Below, piece by piece: positions 44,985 through 57,855 of a DNA stretch of 64,000 nt (within the stretch, counting starts at the first letter, position 1; each line of letters opens with the position of its first letter). Both the position numbers and the translations under genes were made by a program. Where the stretch lies: positions 2,790,001 through 2,854,000 of the forward strand of contig NC_065536.1 of NCBI RefSeq assembly GCF_932294415.1, given 5' to 3'. The DNA comes from Quercus robur. Its lineage: Eukaryota > Streptophyta > Magnoliopsida > Fagales > Fagaceae. The notes beneath the pieces were generated by a model, which was given only the letters and a program-made list of their open reading frames with translations, was not told the origin of the DNA and did no database searches.

Positions 44985-45061
44985 TAGAAAGCAAAATAGT
45001 TTAAAACGTTTGCTAACTAATGATATTGTTTAGATTTTATAGTTATTTTCTAAAAAAATCC
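44985..45061 (-). repeat. MULE right terminal inverted repeat
   Basis: Partner of 28568-28655 in inverted orientation. Its outer edge abuts the GTGTAAACT duplication. Confidence 0.85.
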
Positions 45062-45070
45062 GTGTAAACT
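45062..45070. repeat. MULE target-site duplication, right copy
   Basis: GTGTAAACT directly follows the right terminus and matches 28559-28567 exactly. Confidence 0.95.
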
Positions 45071-45264
45071 GATAACGGAGGGCCTGGACTTTATTGATGA
45101 GAGCTGGCTCTGCTTTTGAGATTACATAGTGGATTAGAGCGGGCCCTGCTTTTGAATTTGCTATTTGGTTTCTCCTGAATATCATCACCCAGTTCATTAT
45201 CTACCTACTCTTTCACAGACTCGTATTCTCTTGTGATATCCAGCAAATTTTCCATTTCCAATCT

Positions 45265-48097
45265 ATGGCTCGTGCTTTACTTTCTGCTATTGTGGAGCAG
45301 CTTGGTCCTTTCATTTCTTCAGAGTTCACCTTGACTGCAACTGTTAAACAAGAAGTCCAAAAGCTTGAAACCAAATTCTGTACCATCCAGGCAGTGCTCA
45401 ACGATGCTGAGAAGAGGCAGCTGAAGGAGGAAGCTGTGAAGCTTTGGTTAGATAAGCTCAAACGCGTATCCTACGAGATGGACGACGTGTTGGATGAGTG
45501 GAACACTGCCATGATCAAAGAAGAGATTGAGAAACAACAAAAAGTCGAAGAAAAAGCCGAAACTAGCACTGCTAAGAAGAGGAAGGTATTGCCCAACTTC
45601 AATTTCTCAGTTCCTAATTTTTTTCAGAATCGTGATATTGCTCATAAGATAAAAGAACTGAACGAAAAATTAGATGAGATTAACAAAGAGAGGGAGGTGT
45701 ACGGGTTTGAATTAAGTAAGGCCATTGAAGAAGTGGTTGAGAGACCAAAAACTACTTCTTATGTTGATGTGTCTGATATTCTTGGTCGCGAGAAGGTTAA
45801 GGATGATCTAGTGAGCATCCTATTGGGTGAGGGTACTGAAAAACAAAAACGTCCCCATGTCATCTCTTTGGTGGGTATGGGCGGTATGGGAAAAACGACT
45901 CTTGCCCAACTAGCCTTTAATCATCATGAGGTGAAAGATCATTTTGAAAAATGAATTTGGGTTTGTGTTTCCGAACCCTTTGATCAATGTAGGGTTGCCA
46001 AAGCTATCGTTGAAGCTTTGGGAGTTCATGATTCCAACACTACTGAATTGCAAAGTCTGCTAGATACAATTTGTGAATTAATTCGGGGAAAGAAGATTTT
46101 TCTTATCTTTGATGATGTGTGGACTGAAGACCATGCAATGTGGAAGCCATTCAGAGATGCACTCAAAAATTGTGGTTCCCAAAGTAGTAGAATCCTAGTC
46201 ACCACACGTAAAGACAAAGTTGCGAAGATGATGGAAAGTGCAAATACGATCAAGTTAGAGGAATTGTCTGAGGAAGATTGTTGGTTGGTGTTTAGTAAAA
46301 TAGCATTTGTAGATGAGGATCCTAAGCAATGTGAGCAATTAGAAGACGTTGGCAAGAAAATATCAAAGAAGTGCAAAGGCTTGCCCCTTGCTACAAAGAC
46401 TCTAGGGAGTCTCATGCACTTCAAGAAAAGTAGAGAAGAGTGGAACAACGTTTTGGATAGCAATTTTTGGGAATTAGAAGACATTGAAAGAGGACTTTTT
46501 GCGCCGTTGTTACTTAGTTATTATGATTTGCCATCACCATTGAAACGGTGTTTCTCATATTGTGCTGTCTTTCCGAAAGATCATGTCTTTGAAGTTGATA
46601 TGTTGGTATCTATGTGGACAGCACACGGATTTGTTGAGTCAAAGGGAAATATGGAGGTGGAAATCATGGCAAGAGAATACTTTAAAAGTTTAGTCATTCG
46701 CTCTTTCTTCCAAGGGGAACATATTTTCTGACATGAGGTATAAAATGCATGATATAGTGCATGACTTTGCACAATCAATTACTAAGAATGAATGCTTTAT
46801 AATCAATAGTGACATAGAGTCAAAATTAGACTTTAATAGTGCTCGCCATTTGGGATTAGAAATTCGAAATGTATCCCAATTTCCTTTGTCCATCGATAGT
46901 GCCAAAAATCTACGCACCCTTATCATTTTTAATCAACTTGGTTATGACATACCCAATTTACAGAATTTTAGACTTTTACGAGTATTAACTTTGATAAATA
47001 CTATGGAACTTCCACACACAGTGGAAAATTTAATACATTTAAGGTATCTCAATTTGTTTGGGGGTATTGAGGTATTGTCTGAAACCATTTGTAATTTATG
47101 CAATTTACAATATTTGAAGATTACCAAGGATTTTGGTTCTGTCTCCACAAAATTACCTCAAGGGATAGGTAAATTAATTAACTTAAGACATCTTATTGGA
47201 GAAGATTTTCTGATTCCAAGAGGGATTGGAAGATTGATTTCTCTTAGAACATTAAAATGTTTCAGCATAAGTGACGAGGATAGCGAAGGATGTAAACTCG
47301 GAGAATTAAAAAATTTGAACCACCTGCAAGGGAGTTTTGGAATACGTGGGTTGGGGAACGTGGTAGATGTAAGTGAGGTCGAGAATGCACAACTTAAGAA
47401 GAAGATACAACTTCGTGAAATGATACTATCTTTTAAGAAAGGGAAGGATAGAGGATGGTGGGATGATCCGGTTCCGAATGCGGTCGACCCCAATGGTAGA
47501 AGAATGGAGAGGGATGTCTTAGTTTTAAATGCCTTAGAGCCACCTCAAGACTTGGAGCAGTTAGACATTCGTTGGTATCAGGGCACCACAATGTGTCCTA
47601 ATTGGTTGATGTCCTTGACCAAATTGAAACTTGTTTCTATCTTTTCGGCCACAAAGTTAATGAGTTTGCCTCCTTTGGGGAAGTTTCCGTTCCTTGAATC
47701 ATTAACTATAAGGAATGTGTGTAGTTTGAAACAAGTGGGTGTTGAATTTTTGGGAATAGAATCTGAAAACAAGAAAGAAGACATAAAAATATTCCCAAAT
47801 TTGAAATATCTCAGGTTTGTGTGGTTGGAGGAGTTGGAAGAATGGATTGGGATTGGAGGAAAAGAAGACGCAGACTGCATTACTGTAATGCCTCGTCTTC
47901 AACGGTTGGAAATTCATGGCTGCGGAAAGTTAAAGTCACTGCCGGACTTCCTGCGTACAATTCCATTGAATAAATTGGAGATCGCTGGCTGTCCAATTAT
48001 CAAGGAACGTTGCCAAAGAGAGACAGGAGAGGACTGGCGCACCATTTCTCACATCCCAATCATCGATCTTCAAGAACATTCTTATTATTTAAGGTAA
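45265..48097 (+). pseudogene. CC-NB-ARC-LRR (NLR) disease-resistance gene, disrupted
   Basis: Homologous to RGA-type intracellular immune receptors. From the ATG at 45265 come an Rx-type coiled coil with YEMDDVLDEW (residues 70-79) and the P-loop GMGGMGKTT (204-212). The same frame later holds FLIFDDVW (kinase 2), SRILVTTR (RNBS-B), CKGLPLATKTLG (GLPL) and CFSYCAVFPKDH (RNBS-D). The MHD motif KMHDIVHDFAQ (about 46743) and leucine-rich repeats to 48097 are in a different frame. Two lesions are visible: TGA at 45952-45954, between HFEK and IWVCVSEPFDQ where Arg is usual, and a +1 frameshift near 46720-46735. All main motifs survive, so decay looks recent. The coding start is 203 bp beyond the MULE's right end, so the insertion separated it from most of its upstream region. 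Confidence 0.92.
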
Positions 48098-50600
48098 CTC
48101 ATTCTGCTTCTTCTTCTCCTTACGTTTCATTTATTTTGCAAACAAATATTATCAGTTAAATATTCTCATTTTTCTGGTAAAAATTCCCACTGAAAAAAAA
48201 TTACCCACAACCTAGATTGATGAATTCAACATATTCTCATAAATTTGAGTTAGCGTTGTTTATTGTTGTTGCTTAGATTCAGTTAGCTTGTGATGTATCC
48301 AAAATTGCTTGATGGGTACAATAAATTTTCAGAAATGATTTAAAAAATGAAAGGCTGGACTTTCAGATGGAATAATCAAATGAACGTGTCTCCAGATTTT
48401 CGCTCATTTGCATTTAAATGTAAACAGCTCAAAATCAAATGCCTACCTCTTTCTATTTCATTTGCAGTTTAATATTTTTATGGGTCTTGCTCATTTTTTA
48501 GATCAAGATGAAATCGTAAAAACTGCGCATGAGCAAAGTTCATCCTAGGCTTGATTCGGCATTGCAAGTCTGAACCAGTAAAGGGTAACTTCTTCCTATT
48601 TCTTTCTTCGTCTTTTGTTGCTTTTGTCATTTGGCTGAAATATCAATTAATTATTTTCATTATCTCTCAAAAAAATCCCACCAAAGAAATTTATCAAATT
48701 TTGGCCAAACTCACAACAGGACTGTCACCAATTGTTCAATCTAGTAGGCCCACTATTTGCAACATTACCAGAATGTGTAAATGTATGGAAGATTTTTATT
48801 TATTTTAAAGAACCCAGGCTGAATGGTACTGGAACTTTACTGGTGGATTTTTATTATTGTCATATGGCCTTGTTATTTTCTATTTTACTTAATTTTGAGT
48901 TGGATTTTTCTTGTGTTTAAACTTAATACAATCCTTGCATCTCATTTTAATTTGCTTTTCTAAGTGATACAGAAAATGCTGTCCATTTTTAAAGAACCTG
49001 TTCAATTTTCACCTTATAAAATTGTCAAAAAAAAAAAAAAATTGCCAAGCTTCCTGTTTTTTTTTCTTATGTTCTCTTTTATTGCAAGGTATATCCAAAT
49101 ATCATTTTTTATCTTTTGTAATGAGATGATTTTTCTTACTGTGTTTTCCATCTATAATACCATCATGCTAGATATTTAATTTTGTTGGCCTCATTTAAAC
49201 CATACATCAAATTCTATTATGTAGGGAAGTATATTTTGTGCTTGAGCAAAATTTCACGCATGGATGCACTCTTTAGTAAGACCTACAGAAGAAACTCGTT
49301 CACTTTATTGTGGCAGTAAAGCTTTCATATCGTATAACACATGAAAGGTTGGGTAGGTACTTGACAATCTACAACTTATGCAGCCTTCTATCCTTGATTT
49401 TGAGGGTTTGAATGTATAGTTGCTAATCTTCAGGCTTTGATGTTTCAACTTTAAAGTTTGATTCTGGATGCACATAGATTTCTTGTCTCAGTGATGTGTT
49501 TCTTGTCAATGAAGACGAGGAAGAGTGAGATGTTACCACCAAGGGTAGAGGGCACAGTTTGATAAAAACTTGCTATCTGCTGCAATCCATAGTTGCCTAT
49601 TTTGAAAAGGACACCATAAGAAGTGGGGAGGAGAAGATAGGACCAGTCCAAACTTCCTTGATCTAGGCACATAAATGTTGCTTCTTGTATAGGTAACTCT
49701 CTCCTTTCTATTTCTTTTTCTTTTTTAATTTATTGCTGCATTTGTTTCTTATTCCATTGTCAATCATTTCTTTTCCAACTTAATAATACCCTAGGAATAT
49801 TTTGCTCTCCATCAGTTTAGGAACAATACCCTAGGAATATTTAACAAAAATTGTGATTTTGAAAACACTATTTCACTATTTCACAATTTGAACTAAAAAT
49901 CTTGTTTTCAAAACATGATTTTAAATAAAATGTGTTACGAAATGTGAAATAACGAGCGTGTACCAAGACTTTCCCTTTTGACTAAACCAATTCTAATTTC
50001 CAAGTCACAATTTCCTTTGCTTCCCAACTGGTTTTGAATGAAGGAGGGGACCCTTTCCATCCATGCAACCATAATTGAAGTGAAAACTTTGACTAAATCA
50101 AAATAAGAGAAAGTCTAAGCACACAAACAATTTGACAACAAGTTTCACACATGTTGAGGTGTTTAGTCTGTAATTTGAATGTCATAAAGTGATGATAACA
50201 ATGATTCTAGATGAAATTGATGTTGCTACCATTTATATCCTACTGAGTGCTAAAAAAATTGTAAATTTTATCGTGTAGCATTGCACCATTTGTCGCCATC
50301 ACATGAACCTGCCATTTTTTCTCTACAACTCAGAATCTAACACATAACACAGTTGTGGCAAAGTGCAAGCGAAAGTGTATAGAAAATATATGCCGGACAC
50401 TTTCTCCGTCCCAACAGGTATATATCCTGTTTATTTATTCCTTTTATTAAAAATCTGTGTTTTTCCATTCTTCCTCCTGCAACACATGGAGTTTTAGTAG
50501 TTAGCAATTTGAATTTCTGCTGGCACTGTGACAGTTCTATTTGATGACAAAGGGTTGATGTTGCCTTGCCAGCACCGATAAAACTGTCGGAAGGAGTGAA
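48098..50600. other. Downstream of the NLR; no recognised gene
   Basis: GTAACT overlaps the NLR stop codon and could be the donor of a 3' UTR intron, as many NLR genes have. The rest is AT-rich with short frames that I cannot assign. Confidence 0.45.
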
Positions 50601-50613
50601 TCATTGTATCATA

Positions 50614-51613
50614 CTACAAATCAAAATCAAAATGGTGCTTTTACCCCTGAGAAGGTTCAAGTCCTTCAGTACTTGCAATCTCAAAGTGGGACATTTCCAG
50701 CAAGATCATTTTCACAAGATGGTTTGTGGGGTACAGCTATAGGTTTTCAAGAAAATTTGGTTCTGGCAAGAAATCTTGTTTGGGGATTTAAGCTACCTAG
50801 TGGTTTAGAAGGAAATGCCCCTTGGTTGAAACAGAGAAAGATAGATGTGTCTCGTAAGTATGGACAGAGTGTTGAAAGTGATAATCACTTGGACAGAGAC
50901 TTTCTTGTACAGCTTTGGGTTGCAGATAGGAAAATGAAAAATTCTAAGGGAAAAAGAAGGCGGAAATTGGTGAAGTATGGAAATTTTTCTGGTACAGCAT
51001 ATGAAAACCAACATGAATATGGAAGATGGTATTCGGGGGCACCTCTTTGCAGAACAGGATTTTTTGGACAAGGGCAAACCAGTTTTGAATCAACCACCTC
51101 TGAGCCAATCTGACTCAGCTTTTCTGGGGCCAGAATCTCCAGAGGAGGTGAGTTGGGTTTAGTGTTTCTGTCAGTTTGTTATTTTTAGAATTAATCTGTA
51201 GATTTATTATTATTTAAATTGTTGTGCTATGATTGTTTTGTAGCTCCATCTGTCATTATCTTTAACAAATACATCAGCTTGCTCATTGTGCTTTTGCTGC
51301 TATTTTACTATTGCTATTTTTGTGAAAATTGAAATACTGGTTGTGCATGTGTGGAGTAAGAAATTAGCTTCGAGAAATCCCTGTAAGAACAAAGGGGAAA
51401 AAGCATGGGAAGGGTTGAGGTTGCCTTGAAGTTTTTTTCAAGATCTTAATGTTCAAAGTTAATCTTTTTCCCCCACTGTCTGTAACATATGAATAATGTT
51501 TCACTTGGTATTTTGTGATTTATTTAGGCCCAGGTTGCACTCCTTCTTGCTAGGTCCAATTTGTTGATTCCTAGGGATATAGAGTGGGCAAATCTTATAC
51601 TTGTTTTGAGCAG
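50614..51613 (+). pseudogene. Fragment of a scramblase-like (AIM25-type) gene
   Basis: Two exon-like pieces are seen. The first ends KGKPVLNQPPLSQSD...GPESPEE at a donor (GAG|GTGAGT, about 51148). The second (about 51533-51613) encodes AQVALLLARSNLLIPRDIEW and then ANLIL, followed by a donor. The pattern PLSQ...PESPEE...ARSNLLITRDIEWANL is, from memory, that of plant phospholipid-scramblase-like proteins (altered inheritance of mitochondria 25). The upstream frame from about 50614 (DRDFLVQLWVADRKMKNSKG plus a lysine/arginine-rich tail) is open, but I do not recognise it. The frame shifts between YENQHEYG and the LFAEQDFL part, and one base appears missing before the second donor (CTTGTTTTGAGCAG where CTTGGTTTTGAGCAG would give LGFEQ). 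The exons for the rest of the domain are absent. Confidence 0.55.
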
Positions 51614-52756
51614 GTAATTCATTTTCCCTATCATTATCTTTTTCTTGTTCGTCTTAATGCTGATTTTGGAGCACATTTAGTAACCCATATCTATTAAATA
51701 CTGTGTATGATACATTTAGGATCCAAAATATTACTCTTTTATTAATTGATTTATTTTTTTTGCCTTTGTCTTTAAAATAAAGCAGTAGATTGAAGTGTTA
51801 GTGGTAAGAATATTGAGATTTTTAGTAGAGCATCAGATTAACTCCTCTGAGTAGTTCCCTACAGCTTTTGACTGGGAAATACAAAAAATTATTATTAATT
51901 ATCTGTGCTCTGATTTACTTGATAGTCCTAGTGCTTATGTAGTTGGCCTTAAGTCTTACATGGGTATGGGTCTGACAAGATCCATTCATAGGTAACTAAA
52001 ATTATGGTGTGTTGTCTTTCACATAATTCACAAGACCCTGAGCCAAGTTTAGGATGTTGGTAGTGTGATGCCAAGAGCCAAATATTTGATCTGATGGTTA
52101 ATGAGGTAGTGTTTAATTGGACACGACTTTTATTGTCTGCCCGTATGCTTTGCTATTTGATATTTTCAATTTGGAGTAATTGTTTTAGAGTAAGGATCCA
52201 GTTACACCTAGTGTAACTTTTGGATGTTACACCATTAAGTAAAATTTTATTGGATCAATATTTTGAAAATTCAACTGTTGCATTCTGATAGTAGAACCTA
52301 TTTTCTCTGTCTCTTTTGAGCATTTAATTTTTCATTTTCTTCTTCTTTAGATTCTTTACTCTCAATTCTATTTTGTGGAACTATTGGAAAACCGGTATGC
52401 AATTGTAGTTGTGTGCTACCCCCAGTCAATGAGTAATCAATCTAACTCCTTTCATTCTCCTAAATTTTTGCCACACACAATTATCTTTCAAACAAATGGG
52501 CTCATTATTTTACCTATTGAACAATTTCCCAATTCCTGATACTCTGTTGTTTTGCAGCCTGTAGGTTTTATTTGTGAGTAGAGTAATCTCATTGCTAGAC
52601 AGGTAGATTCCTGATACTCTGTTGTTTTGCAGCCTGTAGGTTTTACCACTACACTCTTCATTTTTAAACATTTTGTTGTGTGCACAATATATATAATACA
52701 TTTGGTGTCTACTTCATATTGAATATAAAAAAACTATTCTAATGTCATCCTTTAAA
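51614..52756. other. Intergenic DNA with a short tandem duplication
   Basis: No gene is recognised. The scramblase-like homology does not continue. The 39-bp duplication at 52532-52645 is the only clear structure. Confidence 0.5.
52532..52645. repeat. 39-bp direct repeat, period 75 bp
   Basis: ATTCCTGATACTCTGTTGTT followed by TTGCAGCCTGTAGGTTTTA occurs at 52532-52570 and 52607-52645 without a mismatch. It is a recent local duplication. Confidence 0.9.
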
Positions 52757-53334
52757 ATCAACATGAAGTTCAATATTATATCATAATAAAACAGAAAGTG
52801 TACGTGTCTGATGGAAGATGATTTCATTGTATTTTTCCATATCAATCTCATCATGTGGACTAAGACGATGTTAATTTATACTATCAATGTAATCTAGGAA
52901 TCCTTCATTTTTTTATTCTTTATTTAGGGTAAATACATAACCCAAGGCACCTATAAATACATTGCTTCCATATCGAAGTGGCATTTGGTATCTCTACAAA
53001 AATGTTCATTCTTTGTTTCTGGGGCAAAAAATGCATTTTTCATTGTCCATTGGATGTTTGGTATCTCTATTATGTTGTAAATTTAAAAAATTTATTTCCC
53101 TAACCTCTCCAAATAAGTAAAAATGAAGTCCTGTATATTTCTGGTCCATTGGTTTAAGCTACTACATGGCATTCCCTTTGTGTGGAGTCCTGCTTGACAA
53201 GAAATCTATACAGGTATTGCTTCACCTATATCATTTTGGTTTAAGACTAATGATTGAGACAAAAAGCTGTCTAAAGTCCAAGTTTTGGTTTAAAATGATT
53301 GGGACGCTAACTGGCATCGTCCTTTATAGTCAAA
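52757..53334 (+). pseudogene. Polygalacturonase-locus remnant, copy 3 (flanks only)
   Basis: 52757-52898 matches the 5' flank of copy 1 (16375-16492), and 53150-53334 matches its 3' tail (about 17605-17815). The exon region between them is missing and replaced by about 250 bp of unrelated DNA. The Helitron then begins at 53335, and the locus resumes at 63738. It carries no coding exon. Confidence 0.75.
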
Positions 53335-53345
53335 CTAGTCGCTAA

Positions 53346-53362
53346 CCCGTGCGATGCACAGG
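53346..53362 (-). terminator. Helitron 3' hairpin
   Basis: CCCGTGCGATGCACAGG on the plus strand pairs as a 7-bp stem around a 3-bp loop, with one G:T-type mismatch. It lies 11 bp from the CTAG-bearing end, the expected distance for a Helitron replication terminator. Confidence 0.75.
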
Positions 53363-54789
53363 TAAGATACTTTGAAATATCTATTTAAATACATTGTATT
53401 CTCAAAGCTTTTCAAAAGAATATGCATGTTAACAACTTCTATCCTTTTCAGCTTCATTACAACTCGTGTTGGAGAGAGAGAGATTGTACCTATCAAAGTA
53501 TCTGTTTAAACTCCTCTATTAAAAATATTCATCCATTGGATTCATAATAATGCCACAAACCCTACACAATAAACCATATGCTCCAACCCTTTGATTACAG
53601 TGATCCTTTAATGAACACTGCTTCTGCCATTAAAGGATCATTCAAATTAAATTTCTTTGTCCAAGCTTTAACATAAGACTACATTTCATCTCGAGCACTA
53701 CCCCCAGAATTGAAGCACCTCGACATTTAACCTTGATGAGTCTGTAAACCAAAACATTTATGTCATACTGCTATGTTGCACATATATATTTTTAATTACA
53801 AATTATCCTTGCACAACAAGATCATTACCAGTACTTAATCTTAGCATGATTCTCCATGTAATATAGCAAAGAAACCATTGGTAGATTATCCAGTCCTCTC
53901 CAACTATCTTATGGGTCTGTGCATTTATATTACAAATCATTTAACTTGCCTTTATGCTATAAACTTGTAGTTGCTTCTTTTTGCAAATTATGCATGAATA
54001 AATATTACAATTATCTACTTCCTAGAATGTTCTCTTTAGATCAACCACACCATGGATCTCAAAGAAGGTGGTATCCTTGACAAATGAAAACAATAACTTG
54101 GTAAATGCTCTCATCTCTTATAAACCAATTTTCATTATTGCAGTCTAAACATACATTAACAGCCAAGATAAACAGTAAAGCAAATGAGAAACTAATAAAC
54201 TACTTAAAAAACTTCTAGCTTAGTTGAGTATTCTCTGCACTTAATTTTGTGTTATTTCCCATCTCCAAGTCATCCAAAGAACCTGTCCCATTAGTGAATA
54301 ATTCTTCCATTACTTATAAAAATTGTTTAAAGAAGAAGAGAAAGAACTAAATTGTACTACTAACATGCTGTTAAGTCAACAAAATTTTTAAGGGTACCAC
54401 ATAGTTCAACTCCTTCCACATCATGGATTAATTTGATAACATTATATAAAGAAATTATGAACAAAGCATGAATGTAATGATTGATTGATGTTCACCAAAT
54501 CATACACAACATATAAAATGGAAATTTATATTTATATTTCTACCGTATTAAAATCTACTTACAAATCACTCTAAGAAAATTCTTTTATTCATGTCAAGGA
54601 TTTTATAAACAATTTGCAATTATGATACCTCATATTTCTAACCAACTAATTTGTAAAGTTAATTTTTATCAACTGAATATGTCCATTGCATTCATAGCTG
54701 TGACTAAGAAATAGGGAGTACTAAATAGTTGAACCCATTTCTCTGCAATCTCTCTGTTCTCCCTATATCCATCTAACTTCTACACGGTA

Positions 54790-55049
54790 TTTTTTTATTT
54801 TTTTACTATTATTTTTTTTTATAAATAACAATATTTCATAAAACAAAAGCCCTAGGTACATCAGGAGTGTACATGGAAAGATTTACATCAAGATCAAAAA
54901 TTACAATAATCAAGCATAACAAAAAGATTAGAGCAAGAAAAAGAAGAGAAAGCAGAACACCAAGCAAACAAAGAGTGGAGGAGGAGAGATTTAATCTCAA
55001 GAGTCAACCGTTCCGTTCCCTTAAAGCATAACCTCTCAAGAGATTTAAT
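54790..55049 (-). mobile_element. 5'-truncated LINE, 260 bp
   Basis: A T-rich tract followed by TATAAATAACAATATTTCAT marks an A-tailed 3' end on the minus strand. CTAACTTCTACACGGTA (54773-54789) and CTGACTTCTACACAGTA (55050-55065) are a 16-17-bp target duplication with two mismatches. Only the 3' end of the LINE remains. It is nested in the Helitron. Confidence 0.75.
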
Positions 55050-55937
55050 CTGACTTCTACACAGTAATCTACACATAAACCTCTCATAAATTAATTGATT
55101 TACCTAATAAAGCTGGAGGTTCTGAGATTAGTCCATAGAGATCCTAATTTTTGAAAGGTATTAGAAATAATGCACTGAGATACGGAAAACAAAAGGCACA
55201 ATATTATAGAAAGTAAATTGACCTTCCTCACTATAATGAAAAAAGCAACCCATGCTCCAAAATAACGTTGAAGCACCCTAGCCAGTAATTTTCCTTCAGA
55301 TTAAAGTTCAACTTTGACAATTTGCAATCTACACAACAGAACCAAATAAAAAAAAGAAAAAGAAAGGACCATTAAATAGTAAATAATCAAGTTGTGTCTC
55401 TCTTCAATAACTACTTAAAAGCTAAAAAATGGAATGTTAAGGAAAAATCTTAAAGATACAAACTTACCCTTATTGTATGGTCCATAAAAAAAGGAAGAGG
55501 TCCCCCCCCCCCCCCAATTTTTCAGATAGTTTGTCATAATTTTTGAGTGGTGTATTGGCCAAGTCCAATGCAACCTCCATATACAGTTCAAGGAAAAAAA
55601 AATAAAGGCAAGAGAGATAGAGAAAGGGAGTACCTTCAATGGCTTTCAAATTTGGTAGTTATTCATCAATGCCACCACCTTTTCTTGTGATTTGGTATTG
55701 TTGCCCTCAGTTCCTACAAATAAAATCAAATGCACTCAATTTGCATAAAGTAAGAAATGCAAAATATTAAGTACTCTAAATGGTACAATGGATTTTGCAC
55801 AGTGACCTTGCCTAATCATATCAAAATATGTCCAAAGGATCTAAAAGCCAAGAGAAAGTACTCAAATTAAAAACTTTCACCCTTGACCATAACACTACTT
55901 GCTTTGTAAATCAATTTGCTATATTGAAATGAAAATA

Positions 55938-56144
55938 TTAAATTAACGCGTGTGATGCTCTCAACATAGCTGTGGCAGCCATCCACAATCTTTGGCAAGG
56001 AATTAATTCAGTATGGACTATAATAAGAGAACCATAACTATCTTTAACAATAATGCCCAAACCTGCATAATTGGTGGCTTTTTGAAAAAGGTAAGTGCCA
56101 TAATCATTTTGAGATGAGGAGAAATAGGTGGCTACCATTGCCAT
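55938..56144 (-). pseudogene. RNase H-like fragment, probably from a LINE
   Basis: The peptide includes YAGLGIIVKDSYGSLI...LWMAATAMLRASHAL, which follows the plant LINE-associated RNase H (RVT_3) pattern of GxGxVxRDxxGxx...AExxAxxxAL, with the key acid of the AE motif not conserved. No reverse transcriptase is alongside. It could equally be a chance frame, so confidence is low. Confidence 0.4.
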
Positions 56145-57610
56145 GTTTTAGGAGCTGCAGTTATGGGCTAACATTGCAAAACCTAAATAGCTAATGGTCC
56201 TAGATTGAAATTTTCATATAAAAAATCCAAATTGCATAGAAAAGTTCCTAATTTTTGCAATTGAAAATAACCCCCCTCACCCCCCACCCAAAAAAAAAAA
56301 AAAATGATTAACTGCAATCAAGAAATTCAAACTTATAATTTGCTTGGCTAACATGTTCAGAAAGTGACCAAGTCCTTTGCATTGAAATAGCATCCATGAG
56401 GTTTAGAACAAACCACCATCTAAAATCTCACTTGCAATGTTATATTAAGTAGCAAATGAAGGACTCATGAAAAAAAAAAAATGATTTGTTAATTTGATGG
56501 ACCCAACTTACCAAAGTCGGCAATTGAATTCCCCATGAAAACTTGTTAGGCCTAAACTTTCAAAAGCCAATCAACATTGAACAATTTGCACTAATGGTTG
56601 AATTTATGGAAAATAATGGTTCTGGGGAATTAAGATGTGAAAGACCCAAGATGAAATGATTTATCATGTAACTAAAAAGGCTTCAAAGATTGATAAGTCT
56701 GAAGAGGACATTACCTGTACTCTAAGAATTGGAGGTAGAATATGCACAACCATACCAGATGGTAGATTTGATTTTAAGGCATGCAAGTGCTTTGTAATCA
56801 ACTTCACATGCAATTTCTATTACAAATCTCAACCACGTCTTACATGAAATTCACCTGAACAAAAAGCAGCCAAAACGCCAAAACATTTACAAATTCCTAT
56901 AAAGTATATGCACCCTAAAAACCAGAAATAAGAAGCTAATGAACATTGGAACCCTTCACTTACTAACCCAACAACTTTTGAGTGTAAATATGCTTTATTA
57001 ACAGAAAATTAAAAAAAAAAAAAAAAAATCCCAAAGCCAAAGTTACCTGTAAAAAACAGTGAAAACCATTCAAACGAAACCCAAATAACTCAATATAACA
57101 AAGTTTTCAACCTTTTGAGGGAGAGAAAGTACCAATTAGATAGCAAGGACCCAAGGCCACACACAAACCCAATTGGCAAACACAAATTGAATATACCAAT
57201 ATGAATATATATGTAGAGCTTACATAGGTCAATCTCACATACATATACTTGAATAAAACCACAACATTAAAAAGAAAACCAAATTTCCAAAGAACTAATA
57301 TTGATATCACAATCGACAACAAAATTTAAAAGAAATATGTAAATAGCATTGCACGTGCATAAGCAATTGGGTTCCACACATCCAATTCAAAGTTCAGTTT
57401 AAGCATTTCTTCAAACACTTGTGCGGCATTAAGAAACCAAAGAAAAAAAAAAGAATTCCAAAAATTGAGAAACTAAATAAAATAAAAATATGCCAGAATT
57501 GAAAACCCAAAAGGATTAAAAAATGAAACGTGGATGTTCCAATACCAAACAGAGAGAGGGAGAAAGATTAGGTATTGTTGTCATGATGTACCTTTCTCCA
57601 TATTCATCTA

Positions 57611-57855
57611 GCCAATCTGATTGCTAGATGACGTTATTGAAGCTCTTGGTGATGAGCTCTTCAATTGTGTAGTCATGGCACTGCAAGGTTGAAAGATAAG
57701 TAGAATTGAAAAATAAAAAACAAAACTAAAAGATACATGGAGACCGTAAAAATTTCACCTTGCGTTAAATACCCTACCTTTGGTTTTTTTGAAACGTCAG
57801 CAACAGAAAGGACTTGAACATCTGGAGGAAGGAAGAGCCATGAGAGCCCTGGCAT
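57611..57855 (-). pseudogene. Possible two-exon fragment, unknown protein
   Basis: An exon-like frame MPGLSWLFLPPDVQVLSVAD...KKPK ends at a donor (AAAG|GTAGGG, about 57776). An acceptor (CTTGCAG|TGCC, about 57680) leads to CHDYTIEELITKSFNNVI and a stop near 57625. I do not recognise the product. It lies in the Helitron and may be captured host sequence. Confidence 0.3.

Larger units (their letters stand above)
28568..45061. mobile_element. 16.5-kb Mutator-like element (MULE) with transposase, PMD gene and captured exons
   Basis: The termini are GGGATTTTTTAGAAAATAAC (left) and GGATTTTTTTAGAAAATAAC (right, reverse complement), inside inverted repeats of roughly 75 bp. A perfect 9-bp target duplication, GTGTAAACT, lies at 28559-28567 and 45062-45070, the length typical of Mutator. 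Inside, from the left, are a palindrome array, a TATA box, an intact MURA-type transposase gene (plus strand), exon fragments of AGT2, INO80 and a TruA-like gene (minus strand), a PMD gene (minus strand) read from the right end, and the right palindrome array. A tRNA-derived SINE and a possible LINE tail near 43330-43440 are nested in it. The intact duplication and open transposase suggest a fairly recent insertion. Confidence 0.92.

Noticed and set aside
45265-48097. A working NLR gene with introns around the stop and frameshift
   Set aside because: Plant NLRs of this type are usually intronless here, and the sequence continues in homologous register directly after the TGA with no splice sites.
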